Source: Pyronema omphalodes
Lineage: Eukaryota; Ascomycota; Pezizomycetes; Pezizales; Pyronemataceae
Direction of reading: 5' to 3'
Length of the DNA stretch: 64,000 nucleotides
NCBI GenBank assembly: GCA_024516155.1
Contig: JAJJXM010000042.1
Span: forward strand, 434,001-498,000
Position numbers and translations under genes: made by a program. The first letter of the stretch is position 1. Each line of letters opens with the position of its first letter. Of this stretch, positions 23,968 through 36,159 are shown piece after piece. The notes under the pieces are model-generated. The model was not told the origin of the DNA, did no database searches, and was given only the letters and a program-made list of their open reading frames with translations.

Positions 23968-24204
23968 GAAGGTGATGGTACAGATATACATAGGTACAGA
24001 CTAGAATCCTCTCGTGAATTTGTTGGTGGATATATAGCACCAACAGCAGCACCAGCACCAGAGGCAGGCTATATACAGCAGGTAGGCAAGTAGGCAAGCA
24101 GCAAGCTACATACATACACCATTGGAGATCTGATTTCCGTATGTACATAACATAAAATTCCAGGAAGAAATGATTACAGTAGATAAAAAGTTCCCGGAAG
24201 TGAT

Positions 24205-24345
24205 AAATAACATAAATAACATAAATAACATAAATAACATAAATAACATAAATAACATAAATAACATAAATAACATAAATAACATAAATAACATAAATAA
24301 CATAAATAACATAAGTAACATAAATAACATAAATCCCATCAATCC
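24205..24345. repeat. 9-bp tandem repeat (ATAACATAA)
   Basis: About 15 near-perfect copies of ATAACATAA (ATAAATAAC phase), ending in a degenerate CATAAGTAA copy. Because 9 is a multiple of 3, every frame without a stop gives a long artefactual periodic peptide. Confidence 0.9.
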
Positions 24346-24429
24346 CCCAATCCCCCAATCCCCAATTCTGCAGCACCAATCCTGCAGCACCAATTCTGCA
24401 GCACCAATTCTGCAGCAGCATAAATTGGA

Positions 24430-24530
24430 TTGAGTTGAGTTGAGTTGAGTTGAGTTGAGTTGAGTTGAGTTGAGTTGAGTTGAGTTGAGTTATTGTATAT
24501 CTATATCTATATCTATATCTATATCTATAC
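24430..24530. repeat. (GAGTT)n followed by (TATATC)n
   Basis: About twelve GAGTT units (24432-24491), then TATTGTATA, then five TATATC units. This second tract abuts the left end of dispersed-repeat copy 2. Confidence 0.9.
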
Positions 24531-24532
24531 AG

Positions 24533-25435
24533 ACCTGCCAACCGTATACTGTAGCCAATTTACCATGTAAAACCATAAACCAGGTAAACCGAACTAACAA
24601 TTCACAATTAGTTAGCTAGTACAATTCTGATATCCCGGCTTCACAGTTTCAGTTTCAATTTTGAGTACATAGTCCACAGAACCATGTAATTGTCGTGCAC
24701 CGATTAAACAGACTCAATAAAACACCAAACACAAAACCGATTAACCGCATCGATCATCGATGATCAGGAGCCACTGCATATATGTAGGAATAAACAATGT
24801 ATTCCTCGTTTGAACCCGCCAGTATCTCAACCCTCCTTATTCCACCAGTATCTCAACCCTCCTCATTTCACCAGCTCCTGGCCTTGACAAAATGGCAGTG
24901 AACACCCTCCCAGTTCTCGCAATGACTACCGAGTCTGAGCTGGCGGCTGTTTTTCGGAATACAAGAAAATCATTATATATCGGACCTCCATTCGAAGCAG
25001 GCGGCAGGCAGGACACTTTCGAGGCGAGCCGCGATTAAGGGGCCCAAGAACTTCAATCGTAGGCGTAGTAGGCGTAGTCGATGGCAGTTATGATTTCTGG
25101 CGATCCAAATTAGGATAGAAGACTGAAGTTTTGTTATGTACATAGGTATGCATTGAATACAGAATAATATTTATTGCGGCTTCCTCTGCAGGACAAACCA
25201 GTTTTTCGCAGTTTTGGAACAGTTTACTGGTTTGTCAGTTAAGACTTGCATTTAGTTTACTGGTTTTGCAGTTTAACCAGTTTAACCAGTTTAACCAGTT
25301 TAACCAGTTTATAGTACTGACAGTAAATTGAACTGGGTCGTCGTATGGTTCTCATATTCTAATTTCCAATAGTCCTTACGGTCTGTTTTGGTTGCTTGGT
25401 TGCTATTTGAAAACTGGTTTGTATGACTGGGAGGT
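24533..25435 (+). repeat. dispersed repeat family, copy 2 (about 903 bp)
   Basis: Diverged homologue of 18300-19060 in the same orientation. The extra length comes from insertions, including a doubled CCAGTATCTCAACCCTCCT segment (24820-24860) and a TTTAACCAG tandem (about 25267-25310). The left end ACCTGCCAACCGTAT and the reverse complement of the right end ACCTCCCAGTCATAC form imperfect inverted repeats. If the ends are extended outward, both read CAGACCT (GC)CC, so the true termini may begin CAG. No ORF and no clear target-site duplication. Confidence 0.75.
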
Positions 25436-26017
25436 CTGGATGTTATATCCTTTATTTTATTGTTAGTTGTTAGTTATTAGTTGTTAGAAATTCAGGCGGA
25501 CGCATGATATGTCGGACCTGTGATGTGTGATGTGTGATGTATGATGTATGATGTATGATATAGATACCTAGATATAGATGCATAGATATAGATACCTAGA
25601 TATAGATATAGATACAGATATACAGATACATATACATAGATACCTAGATATACATATACACAGATAAAGCAGCACATAGCACGTAGCACTTCATTCATTT
25701 TTTTTTTTTTTTTTTATTTTTTTTTTTTTTGGTTGTTTAGGTTGCTTATCATATCACTTAATCTCTTGACAGAGTTACGATTTTTAATGGATTGTGCTTT
25801 GAAGGATTTGAAAAAAGGATTTGAATATATAATGTATATATTGAATATTGAACGCCATTCTCCCTTCTTATACTATCATAATTCATTTAACCCCCCGCTT
25901 GGAACTATAAGGACTACAAGGACTCAAGGACTCAGGGGCTCCAGGGATTATAAGGACTCTAAGAACTTTAAGAATACATGGTTTAGTATACGCTGTCTGT
26001 ACGATCTGTCTATACGA

Positions 26018-26195
26018 TCTATCTATCCCATCTGTCTATCCCATCTGTCTATCCCATCTATCATGCATCCATCTATCACATCTATCATGCTCCATATCAT
26101 GCTCCATATCATGCTCCATATCATCCATCCATCTATCCCATCGATCATCCATCCATCCATCCCATCTGTCTATCCCATCTATCATGCACCATATC
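26018..26195. repeat. CATCTGTCTATCC-type degenerate minisatellite
   Basis: Interleaved CATCTGTCTATCC, CATCTATCATGCATCC and CATATCATGCTC units, shuffled and repeated over about 180 bp. Confidence 0.75.
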
Positions 26196-26473
26196 ATCAT
26201 ATCACATCAGAATGCGTTTAGTTCGATCGGAAACAAAGTTTTTTAGTGTATTTTCACAGATAAAAAGGGCTATAAACCTTGTTTTCGGTTGGAACCAAAC
26301 GTACCCTCATATCATCATATAATATCATGATCCTCTGTTTATATACATCCTATATACATGCAATCCACATCTGATCCATAAAATAGTCATACATACATGC
26401 AATCCACATCCAATCCACATCCGTCCACATACAATGCACATCCAATCCACAAGCAATCCACATAATCCACATC

Positions 26474-26583
26474 CCGCCCCCCCCCCCCCCCCCCCCCTCC
26501 CCCCCCCCCTCCCCCCCCCTCTCCCCTTTTGCCATCCCCCCCCCTTGCCATCCCCCCCCTTTGCCTCCCCCCCCCCCCCCCCC
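26474..26583. repeat. interrupted poly-C block beside a stop codon
   Basis: About 110 bp of C runs of up to about 20 nt broken by T or TTTG (G runs on the coding minus strand), beginning immediately after the stop codon of the gene at 26585. The minus strand could form G-quadruplexes in the 3' UTR RNA. Confidence 0.85.
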
Positions 26584-26584
26584 G

Positions 26585-29354
26585 TTACAATCCACACAAC
26601 CCCCTCTGCCAAGGTTTTCCCGGAACCAAAATGCCCTCAGTTTTCGGTTTCCTCCAATCACCATCTTCCGCCTGTTCCATGACCGTCTTAACTTTCGCCA
26701 TAACATCTGTAAGACGGCCGTAGTCCTGTTCTGTGCCTTCGTCTGTTGGGGCTAATAGTGTGGGGGCTGCGGGGGCTGATGTTGTGGTTGGAGTTGTCGG
26801 GTCCCCTGTTAATCCCGTTGATTCCGTTGATTCCGTTGATTCCGCTGGTGATACCGATGGTAATACCGATGGGGCCCCTGATGATAAAGAGGAGGAGGAG
26901 GAGGATGGGGATGGGATACCTGTGGCCGCGGAGAAGGAAGAGGAGGATGGGTCTAGAGGATCTAAAATAACATCTGGGACTCTAGGTATGAACTCGCATT
27001 CGGGCCAGTTCATTTCCGGGGAAAGATCCTCAAGTTTCGGGGGTGGGCTCCATTGGTGGGATGTGTTTTCATTGTAGGTATTGTAGCTATCGTGACTATC
27101 GTTGAGCCTGGAGGAAGAAGCGGAGTGGCGGGATGGTGGGGTGTAGGTGGTTGAGGGTTTATTTGTTGTTGTTTGTGTTGATTTTTCCTGTGGGGGAGAA
27201 GAGGAGGAGGAGGATTTAAAGCTGGAAGATTTAGCGTTGGGAGATTTCCGGAGTGTTGTTTCTTGACTTGCTGATTGTTTCTGCCGAGTTGGTTGTGCTG
27301 ATGATACCGGCGAAGCTGATTTATTCCGCAACTCCCCCGACTCCACAGATTGTTGCTTTACGCCATCATTTTTCTCCACAATTTTCAAGCCCAATGCCTT
27401 CAACGCATCCTGCACACGTTTCCCACCAGCCACCAACCACTCCATCCCACTCTTATTCTTCACCATAACATTCCTAACCCATTTCAAATCCTCAATTTCC
27501 TTTTCCAGGGTATTTACAAACCTTTCGGGATGCTTCATTTCATCCGCATCTAGCGTAACAGGAAACAATTTCCCCTGTTTCTTCATCACTTGGATAATAG
27601 CAACATTGATATCCGCTTGTGTTATATCATAAGCCGTACCATTATTCCGTTTCCTCATCCTGTCGATGTAATGCAGTATATCATCTCTACAAAGTAGTTG
27701 TTTGGTAATATAAGCTACCAATGGACTTCCTTTTCCGGATTCCTTGGCCTGGAAAGTTAATCGTTGTCTATTGAATCGGGATTTATAAGAGACCAGAACC
27801 CCGCTGCTGCTACTGCTGCTGGCTACAGATTTGGTGGAAGAACTAAGTGATTGGGATACTGATTGTTGAATTTCTTGCCATTGTTCATAAGCGGACTGAC
27901 GACCCTGGGAAATCATTTTCCGTACTCGGGTGTTGTAGCTTTCGAAATCTGGGTCGAGTCCTAGGGACTCGTGGAGATGTTCCACGATGTCGCGTGATGG
28001 GATGTGATTTACTAGGCTGCGGAGGTAGTGTAGGGATTTTTCGTCTGGGGATTCGGGGTTAGCTGAAGATCTTTTTTTTGGAAGGGTGGATAGAAAGAGG
28101 GGGAAGTAAGCTGGTAATGTGGGGGGGGGGGGGGGGAGGGAATTGGGAATAGAGAAATTTGGAGGAAAATTGTGGTGGTATGGATGGGGAATATGAGGGG
28201 TGAAATCGAGTGGGATGTTGCGTGAATAATGCGGGATAAGGACTAGCAAAATCGAAAAAGAGGAAGAGAAGAGCTCGGGATAAGTCTTAAGCTTTTCTGG
28301 TATCGACTGATTCCCGTCTTTCGTTCTCAATCTCCGAGACCCAGAAACTGACCCAGATATCGGTGGATAAACTGCTTCAGAACATGCCCCATCCGAACGA
28401 GATCTGATAGATTCCAATAAAACTAAGCCCTTTTGTAAAGAGCCAGATCTATATCGTGCAAACCTACCCCTCATCAAGGTAGATAAACATGTGGTCATTC
28501 ACAGAATATCCTTTTCATCAAGACTTCAAGAAGGCCGAACCTCTCTTATACCACAATACCTCATTAACCCAATGAAAACCGCAAAAGAAAATTTACTTAC
28601 CCAGCCTAACGAAGTATTTAGCTTTATCTTTATTGAGTAAATCCCCCAGTGTCTCAACCAAAGCTTCAGGCGAGAGTTCCTTTGACCGCGGCAACCGACC
28701 ACGGCTATTAAAACTACCCTTTATAGATCTTCCATTTCCACCCATAGTAACAACTGTCCTCGCCAACGTCTCGGCGCAGTCATTAAGAAAGCTCCTCAGC
28801 TGCCATTTTACAGTATCTTGGAATTTGGTGCTGTTTACAAGCTTCAAGACTTCTTCTTCAGACATAGGTTTTTCTGTGGTAATTTTTCGTAGCTCTTTGC
28901 TTTGGAACCATGTCTTTAATATTCCAGATAGACTGTCCACCGACTTGTTTCTAGCATCTCGTGGGATAAGAAAATAGCGTAGTCCGGGCCAGATTTCGGC
29001 TAGTCGTTCAATGCTGATTTGTTCATCTTTGATAATGTTGGGGTTTTTGAATGACGGGTGACCGGTTCGAAGAAATTCGGGGAGCCATGGACGTGGAATT
29101 GTCTTTGAACCCTGAATAGAAGAGGCGGGGGATATAGTTTCGGTATCTTTGCTGTCGACTTTCTTGTTCTCGGTGATGGGGATCTCAGCGGAGATTAGGT
29201 CCGCGGTATTCTTCTCTTTAACAACCCCAAGGGTACTATACGTTATCGGCCGTAGCGGTCGTGTAGATGTAGCACGGTATACATTCCTGCCGGGTAGAAC
29301 AGAACCGAAACGGACAACCCTTCCGGCGGCGGCGGTGGTAGTTCGGGAGAGCAT
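26585..29354 (-). CDS. uncharacterised protein with a mitochondrial-type presequence
   Basis: Proposed exons 29354-28601 and 28062-26585 (743 residues). The first ORF runs into a perfect donor (G|GTAAGT). The acceptor TCTTCAG|CT (28063-28065) restores phase and gives YFVRLANPESPDEKSLHYL. The intron would be 538 nt and pass through a C tract and a pyrimidine-rich run. The N-terminus is Arg/Ser/Thr-rich without acidic residues (MLSRTTTAAAGRVVRFGS), suggesting mitochondrial import. A globular region (residues ~85-250) holds an RPWLPEFLRTGHP motif and a second (~250-440) holds YDITQADINVAIIQVMKKQG; a Ser/Thr/Pro-rich disordered tail ends in KPWQRGLCGL. I do not recognise a family. The second ORF also opens upstream at ATG 28498 inside the intron, so a separate gene or alternative transcript is possible. 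Confidence 0.6.
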
Positions 29355-31059
29355 ATCGGTATGCCAGAAACGGGAAATTTCGGATCCCTAAGCTTCCTAA
29401 GCTTCCTAAGCTCCCTAAGCTCCTGACCCTTAATTCAGGCCGAGTCAGGCCGAGTATCCGCGGTTATTGTTCGCCTCAATTGGTAGTCGACCGGGTGCTG
29501 AGTCGTGAGGCGGACGCAATTGGGGCTTTCTGTGGATCTTGGAGATATCGATGATGCTAGACAGGGGCCTGCCAATCTCGGGTATTTTTTTTTGTGAACT
29601 GAGGCGTCGTCGGGCGGTGGTCGATGATCGACGGAGTATCTCCACAGATATCAGGTGCCGTTCACGCGCGCCGTGAAACTTTTTACGCGACGTCATCTGA
29701 CTTTCTGCACAGAGATCGAAACAAAAATAGGCTATTCCAGATATCTCCTAGCGTGTCATAACTCTAGTCTTCTTATCTTAGCTCCTAGCTTCAGGGACAA
29801 GGGGGTCTCGTTCCCCAGGGCCTAGACACTGGTGGCACGTGATATGTTTCTCTGATGTTTCACTCGCCAAGAACAGCCCTGGTGGCGATGTTCCAAGGCT
29901 CGTGTGCCCCAAATCTCTCTGCCACACTCCATCTCTTCATCACTCCATGTTTTCATACAGAACGCCCCAATGTGAAGCTTTCTCCTTCTAGTTTCAACCC
30001 GTCTTTAACTCCGCCATAACCTTCGACTTTACGGCGACGGCAAAGTCACAAAGATGGGAGATAACATACGGGAAATGCGAGCCGTGAGAAATATGGCGGA
30101 ACGCACAGACAATGTGCATTTTCGGCACCTATACTCTAACGGTGGCTGAGTTCAACATAACGCGTGTCTCTAGCAAAGAGTTGTATTTGGTCTTTATCGT
30201 TGGTGGCTCGGAAGTGATAAAGCTTTTTGAAAAGCGGTGCGAGCACACAGAAGCAGAAGCAGAAGCGGAAGAAGAAGAAGAGCAGCTGCAACTTCCAAAG
30301 TACCTTTGCTCGCCGAGACGAGACGAGACGAGAGATAAATGCAGAACTGAAGATTACCGGTGAAGACATCGAATGCGAACAGGGAAGGATATTAGAAAGT
30401 GACTGAGTGGGAGAGCTGCCCTGCTGGATAAAACCTTGGAAAGTGCCAAGATTTACACGGTTGTTGTTGTTGTTGTTGAGTCGGACCTGGTCGGATTGCC
30501 GGGTCAGGGCTTTTTGAGAGGCTTCAATGCACGAGATGCACGACGCTGAGTGCATATAAGGGTTTTCTTGTGTTGAGAGGGTTGAGAAGGTTGAGAGGGT
30601 TGAGAGGGTTGATAGATAAGATTGTTTTCGAATGGGTTTGAAAGGTTGATGATCCGGGGTCAAAAGGGTTAATGATTTGCTTTGCCGAGATGATGTCGAT
30701 ATGTCGGTATATCAAGTCGAACGAAGCACGGGTGTGGCGAGGTATCATAGTTTGAATTTTTTTTTTTGAAATGGATATTTCAAGGCGGAGAAGCATATTT
30801 TGCGGAGGTTGCTGGAGAAGGGGAGATTTTGTTTCTCGTGGCACTGAGCTCTGGCGGTGCCGTAAGGATTTCGGAATCTGACTGTGAAACTTTCTGTCCT
30901 GACGAGCTCGTGCTCATCTTGTGCGTTCATCTGTTTATTCAGAGTGTGTGTCTGCTGAATTTCTCTCTGTAATTTGTAACTCTGACTCTTCTTCTGCCTT
31001 CCGCCTTCTGCTGCTGCTTTGACGTTGCTTGTTCTGCTGAATTCTGCCTCCCGCTTCAC
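29355..31059. other. intergenic region
   Basis: No gene recognised. Short frames (29696-29445 minus; 30663-30136 minus; 31059-30745 minus) lack motifs and splice structure. Small repeats include GAAGCA/GAAGAA (30250-30283), GAGAC (30317-30334), TTG (30461-30478) and GGTTGAGA (30570-30612). Confidence 0.5.
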
Positions 31060-33292
31060 CAGTTCATTGCTTAACTACTTTCCCCATCCCGTAAATCTGC
31101 TCCAGCTATTTACCTCTTTTTGACTTTACATTCCCCTCCGCGATATCTCAAGTCTCACCGTCCCCTGTCTCTGCCATCGCTGCTAGACACCACTTGTGAC
31201 ATTTCGCGAATCGCGACAAAAAAAAGCTGTAAATCGAATCAAAATCACCGCCAGACTAGAGGTGTTCCTATTCAGACCCCTTCAGACCCATCAAAACCCC
31301 TCCGGACCTTTTAAGAAAATCTTCAACTATTCTTATCCTCCTCCCCCCCCACCCCCCCCCCCCGGTTTACTCCAGACTTTGAACACTCTTCCAAGCCACA
31401 TTCATTCGCAAACAGCGAGACAGCCCGTTTCTCCGTTTCGTTTTCAGCTTGCAGCCAGCGCCAGAAAGTGAGCCAGCAGACTCAGCAGACTCACCAAAGC
31501 AAACCAGCAGCCCGCCTAAAGCCCGACGAACAATCCAACTACTCCTCCTCCACCACCACCATCACCACCACATCGACATCCACATCCACCACAGAGAGAG
31601 CTGAAGAATTCAAGAGAGAAGACACATAACCCCAGCGGAATTATCGGTAATTATCCTTCCCAAAAAGAGGAACTTTGAGAGAATCCAAATCTTCTCTTCC
31701 GTCCGTCCATCATTGTACTGCCACTCATCTCCGTCTGCTGTCCGCTGTCCACTGTCGATACATACACCTTTATCTGTATACAGTCAAAAGACAGATTCAT
31801 ACCCTACAGACCAGACCAGACCCATTCCTCTGATCTTCCAACACTCCCCTCCTTCCCCATCCCACTCCTATTCGAAAGAAGACTCCAAAAGTCATCCGTC
31901 GCGACAGCCTTCTTCCCCCCTCCATCTCACTGTTGTTTACTACTACCCACTATACTTCTGCTCCTCACTGCTCACCGCTGTCCATTCCCATCTTGCTCAC
32001 TCCGCTCTGTCCTGCCTGCCTGCTGCTGTCACCGCTGCCACCGCTGCCACTGCTGCCATCCCCTCCTCCCCCCCACCGTCTACTTACCCACTTGTCCCTC
32101 CTAACCACCGCGGCAACCATCTACCCTACTTCCTGTTTGCCTGTTGCCGCCGCTACAACCACCGCTCCCACTACTACAACCACCTAGTTGCCACCACAGG
32201 ATTTTCGCTCACATCAAACCTCCCTAGCAGCAACAGAATCCATCCATCAAAGTCGATCGCAAAAGGGATTCGTCCTGTTCTGAACTTGATACCTTTTCGT
32301 ACCGTTATCATCTCTTCCAGAGCACGCCAAACAAAACAGCCTGAAGCCACGCTACCAGCGCTCAACAACAGATTACCCGTCTTCTTGATTCTTGCCTAGC
32401 GGAAATCATCGTTTCGCTTTTCGCACCGACCGGCTTCCCGTACATTACAAAGTCTTAACTCCAGAAGCATTTACCAACAAAAGCGTCCCAAGCGAAGTAC
32501 AGAGTCGCAGTTCACTCGTTAGCACGACGACATCAACAACACAGGGGGCCAGGCACAGCAGCGCCGCCCAGAATCACGTTTTTCGTGGAGACAACGACAC
32601 TTTTTTCACGCAAAGCGCTGCACCACTCATCTGGTAAATCCCGTCTCCACTCGTTGCTGTTTGCAATTTCTTCGTTGCTGCCTGATGCTACACGCTACTT
32701 CACGTTGTCCTGCTGTTTTTTTTTTCCCTTTTCATTTTCCTACTTTTTTTCGTGCCCCCCCATCCACAATTCGCCCCTTCCCCTGCCCTTCTCAACCCCC
32801 ATCGATTGCATCCGGGATGGACTCGCCCCGTCTACCGTAAGGCGTTGCTGCAGCAGAATGCGCACGCCGTGGCTGTTCCTGAGCATGCTGAGGTGATTCT
32901 GGCTGTTCTGGCGTTCCATTGCCCAAGCAGCAGCAGCCCAGACTCTAGACTAGCAAATTCTCGGGGCCTGCCTGCTTAGTCGCTTTTACTCTGCTGTTCA
33001 TTGCTCCACTGTCCACTACTCGACCGGAACCCGCAGTAGCATCTCTTGGATAGAAGCATCTTCAGGCAGAAGCAGCAGCAACACCTAAAAAAATTGCCCT
33101 GGAACTCAAAAACTGATTACGCGTGACCTCAACAGATTTATTACAGACTACCAAATCAACACTACCGGTACACCGAGACCACCACCGTCAAACTTTTCCT
33201 TCGCCGCCGCCGCCTCCTCCTTCCTCCCTCTCCCTCCCTCCTACCTTCCCCCGACCTTCTCCTCTCCACACCACGAGCACACGACAACTGCC
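31060..33292 (+). other. long pyrimidine-rich region, probable promoter and leader of the PP1 gene
   Basis: About 2.2 kb that is strongly C/T-rich on the plus strand, with CCACCA, CTGCTGC and TCCTCC runs, ending directly at the PP1 start codon. Composition like this is typical of long promoters and 5' UTRs of strongly expressed fungal genes. Several open frames (for example 31713-32399) are low-complexity Ser/Pro/His translations and are not called as genes. If the transcript starts far upstream, its leader would contain many upstream ATGs or be shortened by an intron. Confidence 0.45.
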
Positions 33293-34459
<1,167 letters not shown>

Positions 34460-35280
34460 ACAATCTCCTTCTTGAAGGCGCGTGTGACGAGCGTAGCAAG
34501 TAGCGCGTAGTAATTCGAGCTACTACCGCGTGTTACAGCCTCAGCCTGGTGGATGATTATTGGTGGATGGTGGTTTATGTCGATGCTTAAGGGATTCTTC
34601 GGTGACGAAGAGGAGCTTAGGGAATTGGATGGAGAGGAGGAGGGAGAGAGCTTAAGGGGTGCTTTAGTTTTTTTTTTTTTTTTCTCAACTTTTTCCGCTT
34701 TTTTTTTGTTTGCAACACAACCACGTTTTTTTTTTTACTACTACTACTACTAAGGAGGAAGGATTGATGAAAGAGTGAAAGTGGATGGAGGAGAAATGGG
34801 GGGGAATATCACAATTACTGTTACCAAATTCATTGGGCGTCTTTATAAATTTTTTTTTTTTTTGCAAAAGCTTTTTGTTCAGCGAAAGTTGAAGGTGAAA
34901 TGCTCTATGCTTGCTATGATGATTCTTCCCCCTTTTTTTCTTTTTTTTTTTTGCTGTAGCTGCGGTTTTGTGAGTTGATTTGATTAAAAAAAGAGATGTT
35001 GTGTTTTCTTGTTTGCCAGAAAAAAAAACAGATGAATTTTCTGATGTTCTGATATCCTGAGCTCCGTTGTTATCTTTATCTTGCTTGTGGTGGTGGTTGT
35101 TATCTGGTGGTGGTGGTGGTTGTTATCTGGTGGTGGTGGTTGTTATGTGGTGGTGGTGACTGTGGTGGTAGGTGGTAGGTGGTATTGTTGTTTTTTCTTA
35201 TGTTATTATACTCGGTATATTAAATGTTTTTTGCTGTTGTGTTTTCTTCACTTTTTTTTTATTTTATTGGGGCGTATGAT
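34460..35280. other. PP1 3' flank and T-rich spacer
   Basis: The first few hundred bases are probably the PP1 3' UTR, with several T9-T12 runs and a (CTA)n run at 34738-34753. A GGT/GTTGTTATCTGGTGG minisatellite follows (35085-35185). No gene recognised. Confidence 0.6.
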
Positions 35281-35471
35281 ATGCTGGTTAGTTGGTGAAT
35301 TGGTGGATTGGTATACAGATTGATTGGTGGATGGGTTGGTGAATTGGTATTCTATGCTGGTTAGTTGGTGGATTGGTTTGCAGATTGATTGGTGAATTGG
35401 TATTCTATACTGGTTGGTTGGTGGATTGGTTTGCAGATTGGTTGGTGAATTGGTAAATTGGTATTCTATAC
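35281..35471. repeat. minisatellite with ~55-72 bp units, three copies
   Basis: Units start TATGCTGGTTAGTTGGTG or TATACTGGTTGGTTGGTG at 35280, 35353 and 35406 and end GAATTGGTATTC or AAATTGGTATTC. Each is built from smaller GATTGGT/GGTGAATT words, a higher-order repeat of an older short satellite. Confidence 0.85.
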
Positions 35472-35523
35472 TAGTCGGTAACCTGTAGTTTGTAGTTTTA
35501 TATGCTCAAGTCTGTATACTAAA

Positions 35524-35579
35524 TAGCTTCTATCAAGCTTCTATCAAGCTTCTATCAAGCTTCTATCAAGTTTCTATCT
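35524..35579. repeat. 11-bp tandem repeat (AGCTTCTATCA)
   Basis: Five copies of AGCTTCTATCA; the last has a C-to-T change (AGTTTCTATC). Confidence 0.9.
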
Positions 35580-35855
35580 ATAGCTGGAAAAAAAATAATT
35601 TTATGATTTGGGGGTGGGGATTTATTTTTTGCATTGGTTTTACTTGATTTTCTTGGTTTTACTTTGCTGATGGACTGGTGATGGTTTTTCTTCATTGATT
35701 GATGTTTGAGCTTCGTATCGACTATTGTGATGGGGAAATTCACTCTAGCCTACCTTGCCCTAGCCTACCCTACCTTGCCCCAGCCTACCTCACCCTATCC
35801 TACACTACCTTATGTTAACCTTCGTTGGTGTTTATATACCCTTGGTATTCTTATC

Positions 35856-36010
35856 CCCTACCTCCCTCCCTACCTACCTACCTACCTACCTACCTACCTA
35901 CCTACCTACCTACCTACATATCTACTTACCTACCTACCTGCCTACCTACCTACCTACCTACCTACCTACCTACCGTCCTACCTACCTACCTACCTACCTA
36001 CATACCTACT
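35856..36010. repeat. (TACC)n tetranucleotide satellite
   Basis: About 150 bp of TACC units with scattered variants (TATC, TTACC, TGCC, GTCC, TACATACC). It is followed by CTCC units to about 36055. Open frames reading PTYLPTYL are artefacts. Confidence 0.92.
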
Positions 36011-36159
36011 ACAAACATGAACCGATACCTCCCTCTCCCTCCCTCCCTCCCCCCCTACTCCAAGAACGAACCGATACTATATCACATGTCTAGCATATAG
36101 TAAACAGTAAACAGTATACTCTAGATTATTGATATGTTTATTGCTATGTTTATTGATAT

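Larger units (their letters stand above)
22497..24532. other. spacer rich in tandem repeats
   Basis: No gene recognised. The first few hundred bases upstream of GABA-T are probably promoter. A T24 run lies near 22948-22971. The largest open frame (24541-23633, minus) is entirely translation of tandem repeats and is not a gene. Confidence 0.65.
25436..26584. other. spacer, microsatellite-rich
   Basis: Contains TAGATA/GATACC units (25559-25660), T tracts (25697-25730), and a CATCTGTCTATCC/CATCATGCTCCAT minisatellite (26018-26195). A poly-C block lies at 26474-26583. No gene recognised; the end is 3' UTR of the next minus-strand gene. Confidence 0.6.

Noticed and set aside
24205..24345. Regular short repeats considered as a CRISPR-like array
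   Set aside because: The units are contiguous with no unique spacers, and the genome is eukaryotic; an ordinary minisatellite.
23633..24541. 302-codon minus-strand open frame
   Set aside because: The translation is only tandem-repeat periodicity (YRYRYR, NSTQL, IYVIYV, FSGSAVQ) from 9-, 5- and 6-bp satellites; no real coding signal.
29445..29696. 83-codon minus frame (MTSRKKFHGARERH...)
   Set aside because: Arg-rich frame in the upstream region of the mitochondrial gene, with no motif, conservation clue or splice context.
31713..32399. 228-codon plus-strand frame upstream of PP1
   Set aside because: Low-complexity Ser/Pro/His/Ala translation of CCA/CTG-rich DNA, with competing frames and no motif. 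Fits a leader or promoter better.
35706..36100. Open frames reading PTYLPTYL
   Set aside because: Product of the (TACC)n repeat, open in all three plus frames.
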